Shown in pieces: positions 7,738 to 16,838 of a stretch of 64,000 nucleotides of DNA (positions within the stretch are counted from its first letter, which is position 1; each line of letters starts with the position of its first letter). Location of the stretch: contig NZ_LQAQ01000089.1 in the NCBI RefSeq assembly GCF_001583495.1, positions 1-64,000 on the forward strand. The letters run 5' to 3'. The DNA comes from Flammeovirga sp. SJP92 (lineage in GTDB: Bacteria; Bacteroidota; Bacteroidia; Cytophagales; Flammeovirgaceae). Below the pieces are notes generated by a model, which was not told the DNA's origin, did not search any database, and worked only from the letters and a program-made list of their open reading frames with translations. The translations under genes and the position numbers were made by a program.

Positions 7738-10700
7738 ATGGAACACAGATTAACCGCCTTTAAGGACAATTGTGGTTTTGGTATGCTTGCCAACTACAAA
7801 GGCAATCCTACGAGGCAAATGACTTTAGACGCTATTGAAGCCTTGTCACGTATGATTCACCGTGGTGCGATTGCAGCAGATGGAGTGAGTGGTGACGGTA
7901 GTGGATTCTTATTTTCAATGCCTGACCGCTTCATGCGTAAAGAGGCAGAATTAAATGGAATTGATCTGCCACAACGTTATGCAGTGGCAATGATGTTCTT
8001 AACAGACCCTGAAAAACAGAAGGAATTATTTTCAGAATACTGTGAGAGAAATGATTTAAAAGTACTATTCTTCAGAAAAGTACCTTTAAATACAGAGGTA
8101 TTAGGAAAGCAAGCATTTGAACTATTACCGGAGATTGTACAAGCATTTGTAGTACCAAATGCATTGATGTCTACAAAAAGATTCTCAGCGCTTTTATATC
8201 TAACAAGAAAAGAAGTAGAACACGCTTTAAAAGATGATGAAGGATTTTATATCCCATCTTTCTCAGAAAAGGTGATTTCTTACAAAGGTTTGGTAATGCC
8301 TACACACATCAAAGAATTATTCATTGACTTGAGTCAAGATGAATTTGAAGTGTCGTTTGCTGTATTCCACCAACGTTTCTCTACAAACACTTTACCTCAA
8401 TGGAGATTGGCTCAGCCATTTAGATGTCTTGCACACAACGGTGAGATCAACTCAATCCAAGCTAACCGCTTTAACTTCTCTATTAAAGAAGAAGTATTAA
8501 AGTCTGAGGTATTTACAGAAGAAGAATTAGATAGAATTTTCCCAATCCTTGTACCAGGTGGTTCAGATAGTGCATCTTTAGATAATGCATTTGAATTCCT
8601 TGTTACTTCTGGAATGGACTTTTTCCAAGCGGCTCGTTCATTAGTGCCTGCACCTTGGCAAAACGTTCCAAACTTAGATGCTAAATTAAGATCATTCTAC
8701 GAGTATGCGGCAAGCAACTTTGAAGCATGGGATGGTCCAGCGGCCTTAAACCTTTGTGATGGTCGTCACTTAGCATGTATTTTGGATAGAAATGGTCTTA
8801 GACCAGCAAAATATATTGTGACCAATGACGATAGAATTGTTATCAGTTCTGAGTATGGTGTAATCGATTTAGAGGAGCCTAACATTAAAGAACAAGGTAA
8901 ACTTCAGTCAGGTCAAATGATCGGTATTGACTTACGTTATGGTACGATCTTAAAGCATGACGAAATCAATACTTACTTGAAAGAAGCTCGCCCTTGGGGT
9001 AAGTGGATTCACGAAAACAGTGCTTATCTAATGGAGCACGTTGACAAGAACTTCTTGTCAATGGAAGACTACAGATATGATGACATTGTAGACAAGCAAA
9101 GATACCACAACTATACAAATGAGGTATTAGAGCAAGTGATTCGTCCAATGATTGAAACTGGTAAAGAAGATACTGGTTCAATGGGTGATGATACGCCATT
9201 AGCTTGTTTCAGTAAAGTACAAAGAAACTTCACGGATTACTTCCGTCAAAAATTCGCCCAAGTAACGAACCCGCCTATTGACCCACTTCGTGAGAAGATG
9301 GTAATGTCAACTTCAGTTACTTTCGGTAGAAATAATAATGTATTGATTGATGGACCGATGAACGCTCATCGTTTGAAGTCAATGTCTCCAATCTTAAGTT
9401 ACGAACACTTCGATGTATTAAGAAGATTCGGTACTGAGGGAGATTCATTGTATGACTTTCAATACAACTCAAAATCATTCAGCACAGCATTCACTTCTGA
9501 CTTACAAGCTTCATTGCACCGTTTAGGTGAGGAAATTGAAGTAGCGGTTAGAGATGAGGATGTGGCAATCGTAATGTTAGACGACCGTTCTTTATCTAAA
9601 GAACAATTCTTAATCCCAATGCCAATGGCAGTAGGTTATGTAAGTAATTATTTAGCCAAAAAAGGATTAAGATCTAAAGTGTCTATCGTAGCAATTACAG
9701 GTGAAGCACACGATTCACACTCTTGTGCAGTATTACTTGCAATGGGTGCTACAGGTATTTATCCTTACTTATTATTTGGTACTGCTCTTCAAATTGCAGA
9801 AAACATTGGTGCTAACTCTTACATGTCACGTAAGAAAGCATTGATCAAAGTGCAAAAAGCCTTAAACGCTGGTTTATTGAAGATCATGTCTAAGATGGGT
9901 ATTGCAACTATTGAGTCTTACCAAAACTCATCGTTATTCGATTCAATTGGTTTAAGTAACGCAATCGTTGAGCAATGTTTCGTTAGATCTGAAGCGTTGA
10001 TCCCAGGTTTAGATTTCGCAGATATCGAAGAAAGAATCAAGTCTTACCATAAGGCAGCTTACAAAACAAGATATATCAAGAAGATGTATCCGTTGGAAGT
10101 GGGTTCATTCTACAAGTATGCTGAAAACGGTGAATACCATGATTTTGCTCCAACAGTAGCAAAATCAATCCGTAAGTTTGCTGTAACTGGTAGAGAAGAG
10201 GATTACAACGATCTTAAGAATCAAATCAACAATAGAGGTTTACGTATGATTCGTGACTTCTTCGAATTCAAATCAGATCGTCAACCAATAGATATCTCTG
10301 AAGTAGAGCCAATCGAGGCAATTACTAAGAGATTTACTTCTGCTGCGATGTCATTAGGTTCAATTTCACCTGAGGCACACGAAGCATTAGCACAAGCAAT
10401 GAACCAAATCGGTGGTCAATCTAACTCTGGTGAGGGTGGTGAAGATCCAGCTCGTTTTGGTACAATCAAAAACTCTAAGATCAAGCAAGTCGCTTCTGGT
10501 CGTTTTGGTGTAACTCCACACTACTTAAGAAATGCTGAAGAAATTCAGATTAAAGTAGCACAAGGAGCGAAGCCAGGTGAGGGTGGACAGTTGCCAGGTT
10601 CTAAAGTTACTCCATTGATTGCATCTTTAAGATGTACAATTCCAGGTGTAACATTGATCTCGCCTCCTCCACACCACGATATCTACTCAATTGAGGATTT

Positions 10701-12171
10701 AGCACAGCTAATCTTCGACTTGAAGCAAGTGAACCCTAAAGCACGTATTTGTGTGAAATTGGTATCCACTGCTGGTGTAGGTACGATTGCAGTAGGTGTT
10801 GCTAAAGCATATGCAGATAAGATCATTATCTCAGGTGCTGATGGTGGTACTGGTGCTGCTCAGCTAGGTTCAATCAAATTCGCAGGTAACCCTTGGGAAC
10901 TTGGTTTAGCGGAAGCGCACAATGCATTGAAAGTAAACGGTCTTCGTGACTTCGTTGAAGTACAAACTGATGGTGGTTTGAAAACAGGTCTTGACCTTGT
11001 AAAAGGTGCAATGATCGGTGCAGAAAGCTTTGCATTTGGTACTTCATTATTGACAACTATCGGTTGTAAAATCTTAAGAGTTTGTCACTTGAACAAATGT
11101 TCTGTGGGTATCGCCACTCAATCTGAGCAATTGAGAGCTTACTACATGGGTACTGTGAAAGGTGTGGTTTCATACCTACAAGCAATGGCTCAGGAAGTAA
11201 GAGAGATCTTAGCAGAATTAGGATATAAATCAATGGATGAAATCATCGGTCAAACACACTTATTAAAAGTAGTTGAGGATGAGTTCGCTCAGAAGTTCGA
11301 CTTCAAAGATGTTCTTTACTATGCAGAAGGTAAAAACATCAGAGAGAAGGCTTCTAACGATCCATTTGATCCAAACGAATTCGAACAAGACATCTTAGAG
11401 GAATTAATGCCAGTCATTAAAGGACCTCATTATAGAACAGTCTTGAACAAGGAGATTGTGAACACTAACCGTAGTTTCGGTGCTAGAATTTCTGGTCAGA
11501 TTGCGGAATTCCATGGTAAGAAAGGTTTACCAAAAGAATTGATCACAATCAACTTAAAAGGTACTGCAGGACAATCATTTGGTTGTTTATTGAGTCATGG
11601 TATGTTGCTTTCATTAAGAGGTACAGGTAATGACTATGTAGGTAAAGGTATGAGTGGAGGACAAATCATCATCACTCCAAGAGATGGTGAGTCTGAAGGC
11701 CGCTCATTAGCAGGTAACACTTGTTTATATGGTGCAACAGGTGGTAAGTTGTTCGTAAGAGGTAAAGTTGGTGAAAGATTCGCCGTAAGAAACTCTGGAG
11801 CCCTTGCTGTTGTTGAAGGTACAGGTGATCACCCATGTGAATACATGACAGGTGGTACTGTAGTGATCCTTGGTGAAACAGGTAACAACTTCGGTGCAGG
11901 TATGACAGGTGGTGTAGCGTTTGTTTATGACAAGACGAACCGCTTTATCGACAAAATGAACCAAGAGTTGATCAAGGCTACTCGTATTGATACGGATGAG
12001 GGAGACGAAGGACGTTTCTACTTACAACGTATCTTACGTAGCTACTTGTTCCGTACAGGTTCTACGAAAGCAAAACATATCCTAGATCACTTCCGTGAAG
12101 AGGTTCGTTACTTCTACATGGTGACTTCAAAAGATATGAAATCTCCATTAAACCCAATGGAGGGCAACTAA
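7738..12171 (+). CDS. gltB: Glutamate synthase, large (alpha) subunit
   Basis: A ~1477-residue alpha subunit of GOGAT, which makes two glutamates from glutamine and 2-oxoglutarate. I place the start at ATG 7738; the frame is open upstream to a TTG at 7630, but that extension looks non-homologous. Cys12 (DNCGFGMLANYKG) is the expected N-terminal nucleophile after removal of an 11-residue propeptide. The glutaminase domain is followed by the central and FMN-binding barrel domains (GEGGEDPARFG, PGEGGQLPG, SGADGGTGAAQ). The [3Fe-4S] cysteines C1110, C1116 and C1121 have the standard spacing. The C-terminal beta-helix is Gly-rich. gltD follows after 180 bases. Confidence 0.97.
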   Translation: MEHRLTAFKDNCGFGMLANYKGNPTRQMTLDAIEALSRMIHRGAIAADGVSGDGSGFLFSMPDRFMRKEAELNGIDLPQRYAVAMMFLTDPEKQKELFSEYCERNDLKVLFFRKVPLNTEVLGKQAFELLPEIVQAFVVPNALMSTKRFSALLYLTRKEVEHALKDDEGFYIPSFSEKVISYKGLVMPTHIKELFIDLSQDEFEVSFAVFHQRFSTNTLPQWRLAQPFRCLAHNGEINSIQANRFNFSIKEEVLKSEVFTEEELDRIFPILVPGGSDSASLDNAFEFLVTSGMDFFQAARSLVPAPWQNVPNLDAKLRSFYEYAASNFEAWDGPAALNLCDGRHLACILDRNGLRPAKYIVTNDDRIVISSEYGVIDLEEPNIKEQGKLQSGQMIGIDLRYGTILKHDEINTYLKEARPWGKWIHENSAYLMEHVDKNFLSMEDYRYDDIVDKQRYHNYTNEVLEQVIRPMIETGKEDTGSMGDDTPLACFSKVQRNFTDYFRQKFAQVTNPPIDPLREKMVMSTSVTFGRNNNVLIDGPMNAHRLKSMSPILSYEHFDVLRRFGTEGDSLYDFQYNSKSFSTAFTSDLQASLHRLGEEIEVAVRDEDVAIVMLDDRSLSKEQFLIPMPMAVGYVSNYLAKKGLRSKVSIVAITGEAHDSHSCAVLLAMGATGIYPYLLFGTALQIAENIGANSYMSRKKALIKVQKALNAGLLKIMSKMGIATIESYQNSSLFDSIGLSNAIVEQCFVRSEALIPGLDFADIEERIKSYHKAAYKTRYIKKMYPLEVGSFYKYAENGEYHDFAPTVAKSIRKFAVTGREEDYNDLKNQINNRGLRMIRDFFEFKSDRQPIDISEVEPIEAITKRFTSAAMSLGSISPEAHEALAQAMNQIGGQSNSGEGGEDPARFGTIKNSKIKQVASGRFGVTPHYLRNAEEIQIKVAQGAKPGEGGQLPGSKVTPLIASLRCTIPGVTLISPPPHHDIYSIEDLAQLIFDLKQVNPKARICVKLVSTAGVGTIAVGVAKAYADKIIISGADGGTGAAQLGSIKFAGNPWELGLAEAHNALKVNGLRDFVEVQTDGGLKTGLDLVKGAMIGAESFAFGTSLLTTIGCKILRVCHLNKCSVGIATQSEQLRAYYMGTVKGVVSYLQAMAQEVREILAELGYKSMDEIIGQTHLLKVVEDEFAQKFDFKDVLYYAEGKNIREKASNDPFDPNEFEQDILEELMPVIKGPHYRTVLNKEIVNTNRSFGARISGQIAEFHGKKGLPKELITINLKGTAGQSFGCLLSHGMLLSLRGTGNDYVGKGMSGGQIIITPRDGESEGRSLAGNTCLYGATGGKLFVRGKVGERFAVRNSGALAVVEGTGDHPCEYMTGGTVVILGETGNNFGAGMTGGVAFVYDKTNRFIDKMNQELIKATRIDTDEGDEGRFYLQRILRSYLFRTGSTKAKHILDHFREEVRYFYMVTSKDMKSPLNPMEGN

Positions 12172-12300
12172 GAGCCAGGTGAAATGTAGTCGGACGTTTT
12201 ATGTTTCTATTTTGACTTTTCGATCAATTTTTGATTGCATTAAAATAAAAACAATTACCAAGAATCATCCGTTTACTTTTTGCCTAGTACTTAAATGATT

Positions 12301-12322
12301 TGGTGGTCTGAAAAGGCCACCA
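12301..12322 (+). promoter_or_regulatory. Intercistronic hairpin with GAAA tetraloop (gltB-gltD)
   Basis: A 9-base stem TGGTGGTCT and AGGCCACCA closed by a GAAA loop lies 30 bases before gltD. There is no T-run, so it is not a simple terminator. It may stabilise or process the gltBD transcript. Confidence 0.6.
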
Positions 12323-12351
12323 CATTCTGATACCTTTTAAAAGAAAACGAT

Positions 12352-13770
12352 ATGTACGAATTCACTAAAATAGAAAGAATTACACCTACACTTCGTCCTG
12401 CAGATGAAAGAGTAGGGAACTTTAATGAAATCAGTGAGGTGTACTCTACATCTGAAACTGCTTCACAAGCAAGTAGATGTGTACAATGTGGTAACCCATA
12501 TTGTTCATCAGTAGGTTGCCCTCTAAGTAACTATATTCCTCAATGGCTTCGTTTTATTGCTGAGAAAGACTTAGAACAAGCTTTCAAAATTTCAAACGAG
12601 AGCTCACCATTCCCAGAGATCTTAGGACGTATTTGTCCTCAAGACCGTTTGTGTGAAGGTGCTTGTACTTTGAATGACGGTAATGAAGAAGAAACAATTG
12701 GAGCAATTACAATTGGTTCTATTGAGGTAGCAATCTCTGAGAAAGGATTCAAAAAAGGATTCAAGCCAGAGTTTGCTGAGAAAATGACAGGTAAGAAAGT
12801 AGCTATCGTAGGATCAGGTCCTGCAGGTCTTTCTTGTGCAACATTCTTGTTAAGAGCAGGAGTGAAGCCAGTTGTTTTTGATAAAGCAGATAGAGCAGGT
12901 GGTTTATTGACCTATGGTATCCCAGGTTTCAAACTAGAGAAAGCAGCAGTTGAGCGTAGAGTTGAATTGTTACAAGAAGCTGGTATGGAATTGAAATTGG
13001 GTGTAGACATCGGAAATGATGTAACATTAGAGCAATTAAACCAAGACTACGATGCGGTATTCTTAGGAATCGGAGCAATGGCAGGTCGTCAATTAGACGA
13101 TGAGGCTTACAACTCTGACAACATTTATATGGCAGTACCTTTCTTGACTAACATCCAAAAGAAAATCGATGAACAACAATTCGATAAGAAATACGATGTA
13201 ACTGGAAAGCGTGTAGTAGTAATCGGTGGTGGTGATACAGCAATGGACTGTGTACGTTCATCAATCCGTGAAAAAGCTGCAAAGGTAACATGTTTCTATC
13301 GTCGTGACGAAGAAAACATGCCAGGTAGCCGTAAAGAAGTAAGAGCCGCAAAAGACGAAGGTGTAGAATTCAATTTCTTAAAATCACCTAAGAATTTTGT
13401 AGCTGATGATAAAGGAAATGTTTACGGAGCGAAATTCGTAGACATGGAGCTTTCTGAGCCAGATGCATCGGGCCGTCAAGCTGTGACTGAAGTTGCAGGT
13501 TCAGAAGCAATTGTTGAAGCTGACGTGTTTATTTTAGCATTAGGTTTCAGCAATGAAAAACTAGGATGGATCACTGACGCAGGTGTGAAGACGAACCAAT
13601 GGGGTGCGATCGAAACAGATGCGAAAGGCGAAACATCTTTGCCAGGTGTATTTGCAGGTGGAGACTCTGTTCGTGGTGCTGACCTTGTGGTTACTGCAGC
13701 ATTGGACGGTAGAGAGGCTGCCATGTCAATCTTAGAATCGATTTTCGAGAAAGAGCCGGCTACAGTATAG
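12352..13770 (+). CDS. gltD: Glutamate synthase, small (beta) subunit
   Basis: A 472-residue NADPH-dependent subunit that feeds electrons to GltB. The N-terminal cysteines (RCVQCGNPYCSSVGCP and RICPQDRLCEGACTL) ligate two [4Fe-4S] clusters. The FAD-binding Rossmann motif is VAIVGSGPAGLSC and the NADPH-binding motif is VVVIGGGDTAMDC. The C-terminal GVFAGGDSVRGADLVVTA segment is the second FAD contact. Length matches the family. It is cotranscribed with gltB in all likelihood and is closed by a strong terminator 27 bases downstream. Confidence 0.97.
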   Translation: MYEFTKIERITPTLRPADERVGNFNEISEVYSTSETASQASRCVQCGNPYCSSVGCPLSNYIPQWLRFIAEKDLEQAFKISNESSPFPEILGRICPQDRLCEGACTLNDGNEEETIGAITIGSIEVAISEKGFKKGFKPEFAEKMTGKKVAIVGSGPAGLSCATFLLRAGVKPVVFDKADRAGGLLTYGIPGFKLEKAAVERRVELLQEAGMELKLGVDIGNDVTLEQLNQDYDAVFLGIGAMAGRQLDDEAYNSDNIYMAVPFLTNIQKKIDEQQFDKKYDVTGKRVVVIGGGDTAMDCVRSSIREKAAKVTCFYRRDEENMPGSRKEVRAAKDEGVEFNFLKSPKNFVADDKGNVYGAKFVDMELSEPDASGRQAVTEVAGSEAIVEADVFILALGFSNEKLGWITDAGVKTNQWGAIETDAKGETSLPGVFAGGDSVRGADLVVTAALDGREAAMSILESIFEKEPATV

Positions 13771-13797
13771 TTCCTATACAAGTTGGTTCTATATACT

Positions 13798-13832
13798 CCC
13801 ACTGAGAAAAGCGTCTCTCAGTGGGTTTTTTT
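13798..13832 (+). terminator. Rho-independent terminator of gltBD
   Basis: A perfect 10-base stem CCCACTGAGA (13798-13807) and TCTCAGTGGG (13816-13825) is followed by seven T. Confidence 0.92.
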
Positions 13833-14092
13833 ATGCTTGAAAACGATTGATGATAGTAGTTTTGGAATAACGTTGTAGCCTGCTACGACGTATATACAAG
13901 CTAACTTTTATCAATTAGGGCAAGTTTTCCCTGAAAGAGATTTATCAAACTTGCTCTTAATAAAGAGTAGATACTATGAGAGGGTAACCACCAATTCTAT
14001 TTGACCTGCGATTAATATTTATTACTTTTAATCTCAAATTGCAGTTCTTAGCAAACGATTACAATAAAAACTAATTATAAACGAAGCAAACC

Positions 14093-14488
14093 ATGAAAAT
14101 TAAATTATTATCATTCTCTCTATTATTTTTCTGTTCAGCAGCAGTCTTTGGTCAATCTAAGTCCTATACGTATTATCCTGAGAATACGAATACATCCCTG
14201 AGTGAACAGCATTCGAAAATCAGAGCTTTGGAAGATCAAATTTTCAATCTTGAAATGAAAAAGAAAAGATCTCAGCAAAAACTTAGATCAAATAGAACAG
14301 TGAAGACCATTGGTATCTCAATGGATGCTGTATCATTATTTATTCTGTGGCCTTTAGCTATTCCAGGTACGATAATGTGGATTGCGTCTCCGACAAAAAA
14401 ACATCTAAGAGCAATAGAGGGGTATGAATACAGCCTTCATAAAAAACATCAGGAATTAAGAGATTTAAAATCAATAAAGTCTTTGTAA
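14093..14488 (+). CDS. Small secreted or membrane-anchored coiled-coil protein
   Basis: A 131-residue protein with a cleavable signal peptide ending VFGQ (about residue 21). A charged, heptad-like coiled coil covers about residues 40-70 (KIRALEDQIFNLEMKKKRSQQKL). A hydrophobic segment follows at about 76-100 (DAVSLFILWPLAIPGTIMWIAS), then a second basic helix. The layout suggests a periplasmic protein with one membrane segment. I recognise no family. A terminator follows at 14519. It is monocistronic and core-like. Confidence 0.75.
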   Translation: MKIKLLSFSLLFFCSAAVFGQSKSYTYYPENTNTSLSEQHSKIRALEDQIFNLEMKKKRSQQKLRSNRTVKTIGISMDAVSLFILWPLAIPGTIMWIASPTKKHLRAIEGYEYSLHKKHQELRDLKSIKSL

Positions 14489-14518
14489 TCCTTCCTACCA
14501 TACCGAGAAAGCAAAATA

Positions 14519-14558
14519 CCCCGAGAAAGTCACACTATATTCTCGGGGTTTGTTTTTG
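14519..14558 (+). terminator. Rho-independent terminator, possibly bidirectional
   Basis: The stem CCCCGAGA (14519-14526) and TCTCGGGG (14541-14548) is followed by a T-rich tract. It lies between convergent genes. The minus-strand side lacks an A-run, so it mainly serves the + gene. Confidence 0.8.
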
Positions 14559-14653
14559 TTGGAATTACTAAGCTATAATTGGTACAGTTTGCTGAAATGT
14601 TATTTAGTTATTGACGACACTGTATTATGTGTCACACATCATTTTATAAAGAC

Positions 14654-16561
14654 TTATTGTGCTCTCCAACGGTTCATAAATAAACCACTTTTAGCCGTTT
14701 CTAATACATCAAAGTAAATGTTCTTCTGCTCCTTCTTTACTTCTTTTTTTGAAGGGAGTTGGTCGATCACTTTAGAGTATATTGTATTGTACTCTTGTTG
14801 ATTTGGTAAGTAATCAAAGATGTTTCTTAGTGCATGCCATTGATCAAAATAATCATTGCCCAAGGCATATTCTTGTAAGGTTGAGAAAGAATAATGCTTG
14901 GACACATTCATACATAAAATTGTCGCTAGTTCTATTTGCACATAACTTTCTTTTTCATTCTTCAATGCATTATTGATGAGTTCAAAATGCTGTGACTGAA
15001 GAGAAGTTTGGCTCTTCAACCCAAACGCTGCCCAGTATCTTACCAAACCATGTTTAGATTTCAATCCTTTCAATTGTTTTTCTATCGCTTTTGCTCCTTC
15101 GCCTGCAAGGTTAATCTGAACCATCATTTCTTTTAAAGGATAAATAGTTTCATCAGACTTAAATTCATAAGGTGTCAGTTGATGTTGTTTTGACATGGCC
15201 ATCATTTCACCGTAGGGAATAAATTGAAGGTCTCTAGTCTTTAGAATTTCATTTTGACAAATCTTTCTAAACTTCTTCAGTTCCTTTGTATAGGCAGGGT
15301 CGTTGGCTAGGTTTCTTAATTCCCAAGGATCGTTTTTCAAATCAAATAACATTTCTTGATCTCTTTTCTTTGTGAAAATATTCTTTTGATCTTCATTGAG
15401 ACGATTGTTTTTCAAGTCATCACGCATTGTATCATAAATCTTAGCAACACCAGTATAATGCTTAAATTGTAACTCAGGTAAAGCAGTATTGTATACTCTT
15501 GAATACATAAACCTGCCATCCGATACTTCTCTTGTAATATCTCTTGCATCATCCGCACCATCTTTATGACCGTAGAAATAAGTTTTAGTGTATTTCTTAG
15601 AAAGTAGATCGACACCCTCTAAATACGATGGGCGAGGGGTATTGGCTAACGTTAGAATAGTCGTAGCGAGGTCTTCAAAACTGCCTACTCTGTCGGTTTG
15701 CACACCCATAGGAAGACCACTCATATGTTGATATTTTTCTGGAACATACACATACATGGGAACTCTGTGTCCTAAGTTGATGCCGTTACCTTTTCCTCTT
15801 GGCATCGCTTCACCATGATCCGCAAAAATGAAAATGATGGTTTCATCCTCTAATTGATCCTCTTTTAGTTGATCAAGAATTTGCCCAATACGGTAGTCAG
15901 TATAATTAATGCAATTGTAGATGCGTGCCATATGATGCCTCATTTCAGGACTGTCTCTGTAAAAAGGAGGGAGGAGTAAGGTTTTCTCGTCAGTTCTTAA
16001 ATGCTTTGGAAGCTTTTTGAAAATCTCTTTTTTATATTTTTCTTCTTTCCATACAAAAGTTCTAGAAGCATGCGATTCATTCAAATTGAAAACAGAGAAG
16101 AAGGGCTGATTTTCTTTTCGGTTTCTCCAATGGGCCTTGTTGCTAGACTCTGTCCAGCACTCTTTAATAAACAATTTTTGATCTCGGATATTATAATCCG
16201 TTTTTACATTATTCGAAGTGTGATAACCTTTTTCTTTTAGGTAATAAGGAAAGCCTTTTATGGTAGAAGGAACAGGAATGTTACTTCGATGGTTTCCGGT
16301 GCCAATAGAAGAGGCGTGAAGTCCTGTAATTATGGCTGATCTTGAAGGAGAACATATAGTTGCCGTAGAAAACATGGCATTGAATCGAACGCCTTCCTTT
16401 TCAAACTTATCCATATTCGGAGTGTGAGAAGAAGGGTTGTCGTAAATCAGATGAGGAGATGTGTCTTCAAAAGTAATCCACAAAATATTAGGTTGATCTG
16501 TATTTTGGGCTATTGCTTCCCAACTGATCATGAATACTATTAATGTAATAAGGTGTTTCAT
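14654..16561 (-). CDS. FGly sulfatase with C-terminal HEAT-like region
   Basis: A 635-residue secreted sulfatase read from the ATG at 16561; a TTG at 16585 in frame is less likely. Signal peptide MKHLITLIVFMISWEAIAQ. The formylglycine precursor is Cys70 in CSPSRS, the standard C-x-P-S-R motif. The metal site begins WITFEDTSPHLI, where the usual DD is ED, as in heparan-N-sulfatase-like (S1_8-type) enzymes. The last ~130 residues form helical HEAT-like pairs (GLVRYWAAFGLKSQ). It is divergent from the HTCS gene and belongs to the PUL. The substrate is presumably a sulfated polysaccharide, and the exact linkage cannot be read. Confidence 0.9.
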   Translation of the reverse strand: MKHLITLIVFMISWEAIAQNTDQPNILWITFEDTSPHLIYDNPSSHTPNMDKFEKEGVRFNAMFSTATICSPSRSAIITGLHASSIGTGNHRSNIPVPSTIKGFPYYLKEKGYHTSNNVKTDYNIRDQKLFIKECWTESSNKAHWRNRKENQPFFSVFNLNESHASRTFVWKEEKYKKEIFKKLPKHLRTDEKTLLLPPFYRDSPEMRHHMARIYNCINYTDYRIGQILDQLKEDQLEDETIIFIFADHGEAMPRGKGNGINLGHRVPMYVYVPEKYQHMSGLPMGVQTDRVGSFEDLATTILTLANTPRPSYLEGVDLLSKKYTKTYFYGHKDGADDARDITREVSDGRFMYSRVYNTALPELQFKHYTGVAKIYDTMRDDLKNNRLNEDQKNIFTKKRDQEMLFDLKNDPWELRNLANDPAYTKELKKFRKICQNEILKTRDLQFIPYGEMMAMSKQHQLTPYEFKSDETIYPLKEMMVQINLAGEGAKAIEKQLKGLKSKHGLVRYWAAFGLKSQTSLQSQHFELINNALKNEKESYVQIELATILCMNVSKHYSFSTLQEYALGNDYFDQWHALRNIFDYLPNQQEYNTIYSKVIDQLPSKKEVKKEQKNIYFDVLETAKSGLFMNRWRAQ

Positions 16562-16644
16562 TTCAAGCTTATTTGTTTTCTTCAAATTTGCCTTTTTTGT
16601 TGGATAACAGAGGTCTATTAACTCATTTGATTTCTCATTGTATT

Positions 16645-16685
16645 AATAATTCTCCCCTTGAAAATGAATAATTCCCCCTTTATTC
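16645..16685. promoter_or_regulatory. Tandem C-rich motif, candidate HTCS operator
   Basis: Two direct repeats, AATAATTCTCCCCTTG (16645-16660) and AATAATTCCCCCTTTAT (16667-16683), lie between the divergent sulfatase and HTCS genes. A very similar block precedes the GH2 gene at 54537. Binding by the HTCS AraC-type domain is inferred, not shown. Confidence 0.5.
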
Positions 16686-16838
16686 GGTACTGAAAACGGT
16701 AAATTTGTTGCTAAGAGAAAGGTTTAGTTGTAATTTTACAAAAAAACTTATTTGCCCTTACTGCTCCTTTACTTTAGTATGTAAAAATACAGAGTGGAGA
16801 TTTTTTTGATTAAATAGAATGGTACTAACGGAAATGAA

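Noticed and set aside
8966-11964. Minus-strand open frames within gltB
   Set aside because: Shadows of the strongly supported gltB reading frame.
16700-16707. TAAATTTG as a Bacteroidota -7 promoter element of the HTCS gene
   Set aside because: It matches TAnnTTTG, but no suitable -33 TTG lies at the right distance.
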